NCBI GenBank assembly: GCA_004213235.1
Contig: SHAI01000114.1
Span: 1-8,084 of the forward strand
Direction of reading: 5' to 3'
From: Parvularculaceae bacterium
GTDB taxonomy: Bacteria; Pseudomonadota; Alphaproteobacteria; Caulobacterales; Parvularculaceae
Length of the DNA: 8,084 nt
Both the position numbers and the translations under genes were made by a program. The first letter of the stretch is position 1; the number at the start of each line of letters is the position of its first letter. Under the pieces are notes generated by a model. It searched no databases. It was not told where the DNA came from and saw only the letters and a program-made list of their open reading frames with translations. This document shows, one piece after another, positions 5,697 through 8,084 of the stretch.

Positions 5697-6125
5697 CTAG
5701 TGATCTTCTTCCTGATCGTCGCTGAAACCGTGCATGCGGTTTGCCCATTGTAGCCCAATCAGCCCACCTTTGACCGCCGGAAGGAGATATGCCGTTGCGA
5801 TAAGCGTGAGCGGGCCCCAGACGGCAAACTGCAGGGCGAGTGGCGGATCAAGGATTTGCTTCGCGCCAAGCGCGAGGGGGATCGCGATATGACCGACGAT
5901 CATAATAGTGACATAGGGCGGGGCATCATCCGCCCGGTGGCCACTAAGTTCTAAACCGCAATTGCCGCATGTTTCGTGGGCGCGGACATATCCCTTAAAT
6001 AGGGCATGTTTCCCGCACTGAGGGCATTTTCCGCGCCATCCGCGGGTTAACGCCTTCGTCCATGATCTTGGTCTGCCGTCATTTACGCTGAACTTTGCGC
6101 CATCATCATCGGGAAGGGCGGTCAA
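5697..6125 (-). CDS. DUF983 family zinc-ribbon membrane protein
   Basis: This 142-residue protein belongs to DUF983. The cytoplasmic N-terminal part carries RGWRGKCPQCGKHALF and CGNCG, giving two CxxC pairs (C34/C37 and C53/C56) that should bind zinc. The typical DDAPP follows at 66-70, then two hydrophobic segments (about 71-89 and 97-118) predicted to span the inner membrane. The family's function is not established. The only suitable start is TTG at 6125: no ATG or GTG is in frame before the conserved core, and the TTG overlaps the greA stop as TTGA, with AGGTGG in the greA 3' end as possible ribosome binding site. Translation is therefore likely coupled to greA. The run of three GAT codons after the start looks like ATG repeats but is in the Asp frame. 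Confidence 0.88.
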   Translation of the reverse strand: MTALPDDDGAKFSVNDGRPRSWTKALTRGWRGKCPQCGKHALFKGYVRAHETCGNCGLELSGHRADDAPPYVTIMIVGHIAIPLALGAKQILDPPLALQFAVWGPLTLIATAYLLPAVKGGLIGLQWANRMHGFSDDQEEDH

Positions 6126-6595
6126 ACGTAGGCCACCTCAGCAATTTCATAGGCTCTGGCGCCGCCTGGTGCGGCCACTTCCACGCTATCGCCTTTGTCT
6201 TTGTTAATCAGGGCGCGGGCGATGGGGGAGGAAATCGAGATTTTGCCGGCCTTCACGTCAGCCTCATAGTCGCCGACAATCTGCCAGGTCTTCTCCTCTT
6301 CGGTATCTTCATCGATCAAGGTCACCGTTGCCCCGAAACGGACCGTTTCGCCCTCCATCTTCGCCACGTCGATCACCTCGGCGCGCGAAAACTTGTCTTC
6401 AAGGTCAAGGATCTGCCCCTCAATCCAGCTCTGGCGCTCCTTCGCGGCGTGATATTCGGCGTTTTCGGATAAATCGCCATGGGCACGCGCTTCGGCAATC
6501 GCACCGATCACGTCGGGACGTTCAACATTTTTCAGGTGCTTAATTTCTTCTTCAAGCCGGGCGTAACCGCCCGGCGTCATTGGGACTTTTTGCAT
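6122..6595 (-). CDS. greA: Transcript cleavage factor GreA
   Basis: GreA (157 residues) rescues backtracked RNA polymerase by inserting its coiled coil into the secondary channel and stimulating cleavage of the nascent RNA. The N-terminal coiled coil (about 8-75) contains the GDLSENAEYHAAKERQ signature with the catalytic acidic tip D41 and E44. The C-terminal FKBP-like domain (about 80-157) shows VRFGATVTLID, then ISISSPIARALINKDKGDSVEV. The length is standard. ATG 6595 is supported by AAAGG about 7 bases upstream on the minus strand. It overlaps the DUF983 gene by 4 bases at its 3' end. In many Alphaproteobacteria greA follows carB; here a 400-base gap and a divergent gene lie between the two. 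Confidence 0.97.
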   Translation of the reverse strand: MQKVPMTPGGYARLEEEIKHLKNVERPDVIGAIAEARAHGDLSENAEYHAAKERQSWIEGQILDLEDKFSRAEVIDVAKMEGETVRFGATVTLIDEDTEEEKTWQIVGDYEADVKAGKISISSPIARALINKDKGDSVEVAAPGGARAYEIAEVAYV

Positions 6596-6694
6596 CTATA
6601 TGCCTTTCACGGAGCAGCGCCTTTCGCGCCATTTCCCGGTCCTGATCGCGCTCCGCCGTACGGTCTGAGCCCTAAACATGAGACATCTGATCGT

Positions 6695-6719
6695 TCGACG
6701 AAGTTGGCTCGACGAAGTT
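6695..6719. repeat. Tandem direct repeat TCGACGAAGTT, two copies
   Basis: TCGACGAAGTT occurs at 6695-6705 and again at 6709-6719, a 14-base period. Two identical sites this close suggest paired binding of a regulator or a small duplication. It lies about 100-125 bases upstream of the greA start. Confidence 0.55.
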
Positions 6720-6735
6720 TGTTCCACAACGTCGC

Positions 6736-6754
6736 CTTTATTGAATCAACAAAG
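6736..6754. repeat. 19-bp dyad centred on GAATC
   Basis: CTTT-A-TTGA-A-TCAA-C-AAAG is symmetric except for one pair and the central base, with 8 of 9 positions in each arm matching. It contains GAATC, a possible target (GANTC) of the alphaproteobacterial methylase CcrM. It looks like an operator for a dimeric regulator, but no known consensus fits; the arms are too close for an FNR site. Confidence 0.45.
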
Positions 6755-7003
6755 CCGCCTTGCGCGTTTCCTGCGCTGGCGACCTCTGCTCGCGTCAGAA
6801 TGTATGTTGCAGCGCGCGCACGTTCAAGGGGGCAGCGGGTTATCCTCCAGGTGGGCCGCAGTTGTGCGGGGTTGACCGGCCATATTATGTGATGGTCAGG
6901 CACAAGAACTGACTTTCAAGTCCGGAATTCGATGGTTAGGATTGCCGCAGAGCCGGTGGGAAATGGGGCGGCGGGATTCTCGCCGGGGCAGTGGGGTTAG
7001 ACA

Positions 7004-7669
7004 GTGAATTTTTTATTCAAGATGTTGGCGGTTATTGGCGGGCTGGTGATTCTATCGATCATGGCGCTTTTTGTGATCGGTTTTTCTGCTTTTAGTGACG
7101 TAAGAGAACTGGTCGCCGAGGCGGATAGCTATGTTGAGGAAACAGTTTCCGCTTACTCAAAGACGTGGGACCCGATCGTCCTGATGGAGCGTGCCGGCCC
7201 GGCGCTTTCGAAATCTCTGCTGGAAAATCCTGATGCGCTGCCGGCTATGTCGGCCTTGCTAACCAAAAATGCCGGATCATTGGTTTCTGTTGAACCGCCA
7301 GTATGTGATAATATAAATTGGGAAAAGTCTCTCGGCGAGGAGCTCATTTTTACAGTTGGTTGTGAAATCGCGGCTGTCTCCGAAGGGGGCGCGCTTCTAT
7401 TCACGGTGAATGCGGAAAAGCGCGGCGACAAATGGTTTCTGCTTGGTTTTTTTGCCAAGGGTGAAGCACTCCTTGAGCCATTATCCTCTGCCGTTCTGGT
7501 CAGCCAACCAATGATGAACCACCAGGCTGGCGTGCCGTCTTTTGCGGTAAAGGCCGGCCCCGTTTCATCGCGCCCATTTTTGTTTTCATTGCATAAAGAC
7601 CGCCAAAGCATCGCCCTTGGAACGTTGACCCGAGAGGATATGAAACCAGGCATCGGCGTTCAGAACTAA
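7004..7669 (+). CDS. Hypothetical membrane-anchored periplasmic protein
   Basis: I do not recognise this 221-residue protein. It has a short N-terminus with K6, one hydrophobic segment (about 7-29, with GGLVILSIMALFVIG) and no obvious signal-peptidase site, so it is probably anchored with the rest outside. The exported part begins with a helix (31-50, FSDVRELVAEADSYVEETVS), has WDPIVLMERAGP (55-66), then strand-like stretches around ELIFTVGCEIAAV (113-125), GALLFTVNAEKRGDKWFLLGF (129-149) and a polar tail. The helix-then-sheet pattern ending in a 'dgkWfllgF' strand recalls NTF2-like small domains, as a guess. Cysteines C101 and C120 could form a disulphide. The start is GTG 7004, with GGGG (6993-6996) seven bases upstream. 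It is transcribed away from greA and converges on carB, 22 bases apart. A long ORF on the opposite strand has the S/P/R-rich content of a shadow. Confidence 0.75.
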   Translation: MNFLFKMLAVIGGLVILSIMALFVIGFSAFSDVRELVAEADSYVEETVSAYSKTWDPIVLMERAGPALSKSLLENPDALPAMSALLTKNAGSLVSVEPPVCDNINWEKSLGEELIFTVGCEIAAVSEGGALLFTVNAEKRGDKWFLLGFFAKGEALLEPLSSAVLVSQPMMNHQAGVPSFAVKAGPVSSRPFLFSLHKDRQSIALGTLTREDMKPGIGVQN

Positions 7670-7680
7670 CGCCTGGTTTC
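7642..7680. terminator. Candidate bidirectional terminator between the hypothetical gene and carB
   Basis: GAAACCAGGC (7642-7651) and GCCTGGTTTC (7671-7680) form a perfect 10-bp inverted repeat around a 19-base loop that holds the stop codon of the plus-strand gene. A competing stem, GGCGTT (7655-7660) with AACGCC (7668-7673), uses part of the same arm. Both strands end in only a short TTTC, so termination may be inefficient, but the place between convergent genes is right. Confidence 0.55.
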
Positions 7681-7691
7681 TTGTCCACAAT

Positions 7692-8084
7692 TCAGGCGAA
7701 ATAGGCCTGCAGCGGTTTTACGTCGAGGTCACCTGCTCTTAGCGCTTCAATCGCGCGGACGGCAGAGCGCGCGCCGGTTGCGGTTGTGATACACGGGATT
7801 TTCTGGGCAAGCGCGGTCGTCCGTATGGAGCGCGAGTCCTTGATCGATTGCGCCCCTTCGGTCGTATTGAAAACGAGGTCGATTTCCTTGTTCTTCAGTG
7901 CATCAACAATGTGAGGACGACCTTCCAGCACTTTATTGATTCGCTCTACTTCAACGCCGGCACCCTGGAGATAATCCGCCGTACCGCCCGTGGCGATGAT
8001 GGTGAACCCCATTTTTAGAAGACGCCGGCACGCGTCCACCATGGTGCCTTTGTCGGAGTCTCTTAACGAGATAAACACGCGGCC
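7692..8084 (-). CDS. carB: Carbamoyl-phosphate synthase large subunit, C-terminal part (5' end outside window)
   Basis: This is the C-terminal end of CarB, which makes carbamoyl phosphate from bicarbonate, ammonia (from CarA) and two ATP for pyrimidine and arginine synthesis. Only the regulatory MGS-like domain is in the window. It begins at the edge with GRVFISLRDSDKG, followed by GFTIIATGGTADYL, the DLVFNTTEGAQSIKDSRSIR region and the final segment ITTATGARSAVRAIEALRAG. In E. coli this domain binds UMP and ornithine; whether that control holds here cannot be told. The GTG within this frame near 8078 codes for an internal Val. The TGA at 7692-7694 faces the convergent hypothetical gene. Confidence 0.96.
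   Translation of the reverse strand, partial: GRVFISLRDSDKGTMVDACRRLLKMGFTIIATGGTADYLQGAGVEVERINKVLEGRPHIVDALKNKEIDLVFNTTEGAQSIKDSRSIRTTALAQKIPCITTATGARSAVRAIEALRAGDLDVKPLQAYFA

Larger units (their letters stand above)
6604..7003. other. 400-base region without a supported gene, upstream of greA
   Basis: This gap lies between two divergent starts, greA (minus) and the 221-residue protein (plus), so it should contain both promoters, but I could not identify either with confidence. TATTAT (6883-6888) is a -10-like hexamer on the plus strand with only a poorly spaced TTGTGC upstream. It also holds an 11-base direct repeat (6695-6719) and a 19-bp dyad (6736-6754). Open frames here on either strand have no recognisable protein content. 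Confidence 0.5.

Noticed and set aside
6607..6903. 98-codon minus-strand ORF upstream of greA
   Set aside because: GTG start, no ribosome binding site seen, no domain recognised; composition looks non-coding.
7153..7653. 166-codon minus-strand ORF opposite the anchored protein
   Set aside because: Rich in S, P and R with no domain; the plus-strand frame has a membrane segment, a ribosome binding site and protein-like structure.

Overview
The window is a piece of core chromosome from an alphaproteobacterium of moderate GC content. Four things point there: the divK-pleD pair of cell-cycle signalling genes, an NDUFS4-type accessory subunit of respiratory complex I (known from Alphaproteobacteria and mitochondria), a cold-shock protein with two cold-shock domains, and the group of carB, greA, a DUF983 gene and rpmG. 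I see no insertion sequence, phage gene, CRISPR array or integrase, and nothing that marks the region as recently acquired.

Layout, left to right. Positions 1-715 hold the 3' part of recJ (+). tRNA-Glu(TTC) follows with a plausible promoter of its own. After a leader rich in inverted repeats comes a secreted YbjN-domain protein (1078-1530, +). A 268-base gap leads to the two-domain cold-shock gene (1799-2359, +). Its leader carries a hairpin and a 14-codon upstream ORF that overlaps the start codon. Then come tRNA-Pro(TGG), the complex I subunit gene (2713-3021, +) and, 23 bases later, tRNA-Arg(TCT). A gap of about 375 bases with no convincing gene leads to divK and pleD (+).

A strong bidirectional terminator (5375-5397) separates pleD from a minus-strand block, which in transcription order is greA, DUF983 and rpmG. 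rpmG (55 codons, 5429-5596) is easily missed because it is short. Upstream of greA is a 400-base stretch without a supported gene, then a plus-strand gene for an unrecognised membrane-anchored 221-residue protein, which converges on the 3' end of carB (minus, partial).

How the genes relate: DivK and PleD are partners in the PleC/DivJ phosphorelay that controls polar development and c-di-GMP levels in Caulobacter-type bacteria, and here they look like an operon. The rest is mostly housekeeping: DNA repair, translation (three tRNAs, L33), transcript rescue (GreA), respiration and carbamoyl-phosphate synthesis. I did not find a convincing undescribed system. The points most worth a second look are the leaders of the cold-shock and YbjN genes, the dyads and repeats upstream of greA, a possible transcript before divK, and the unrecognised anchored protein next to carB.
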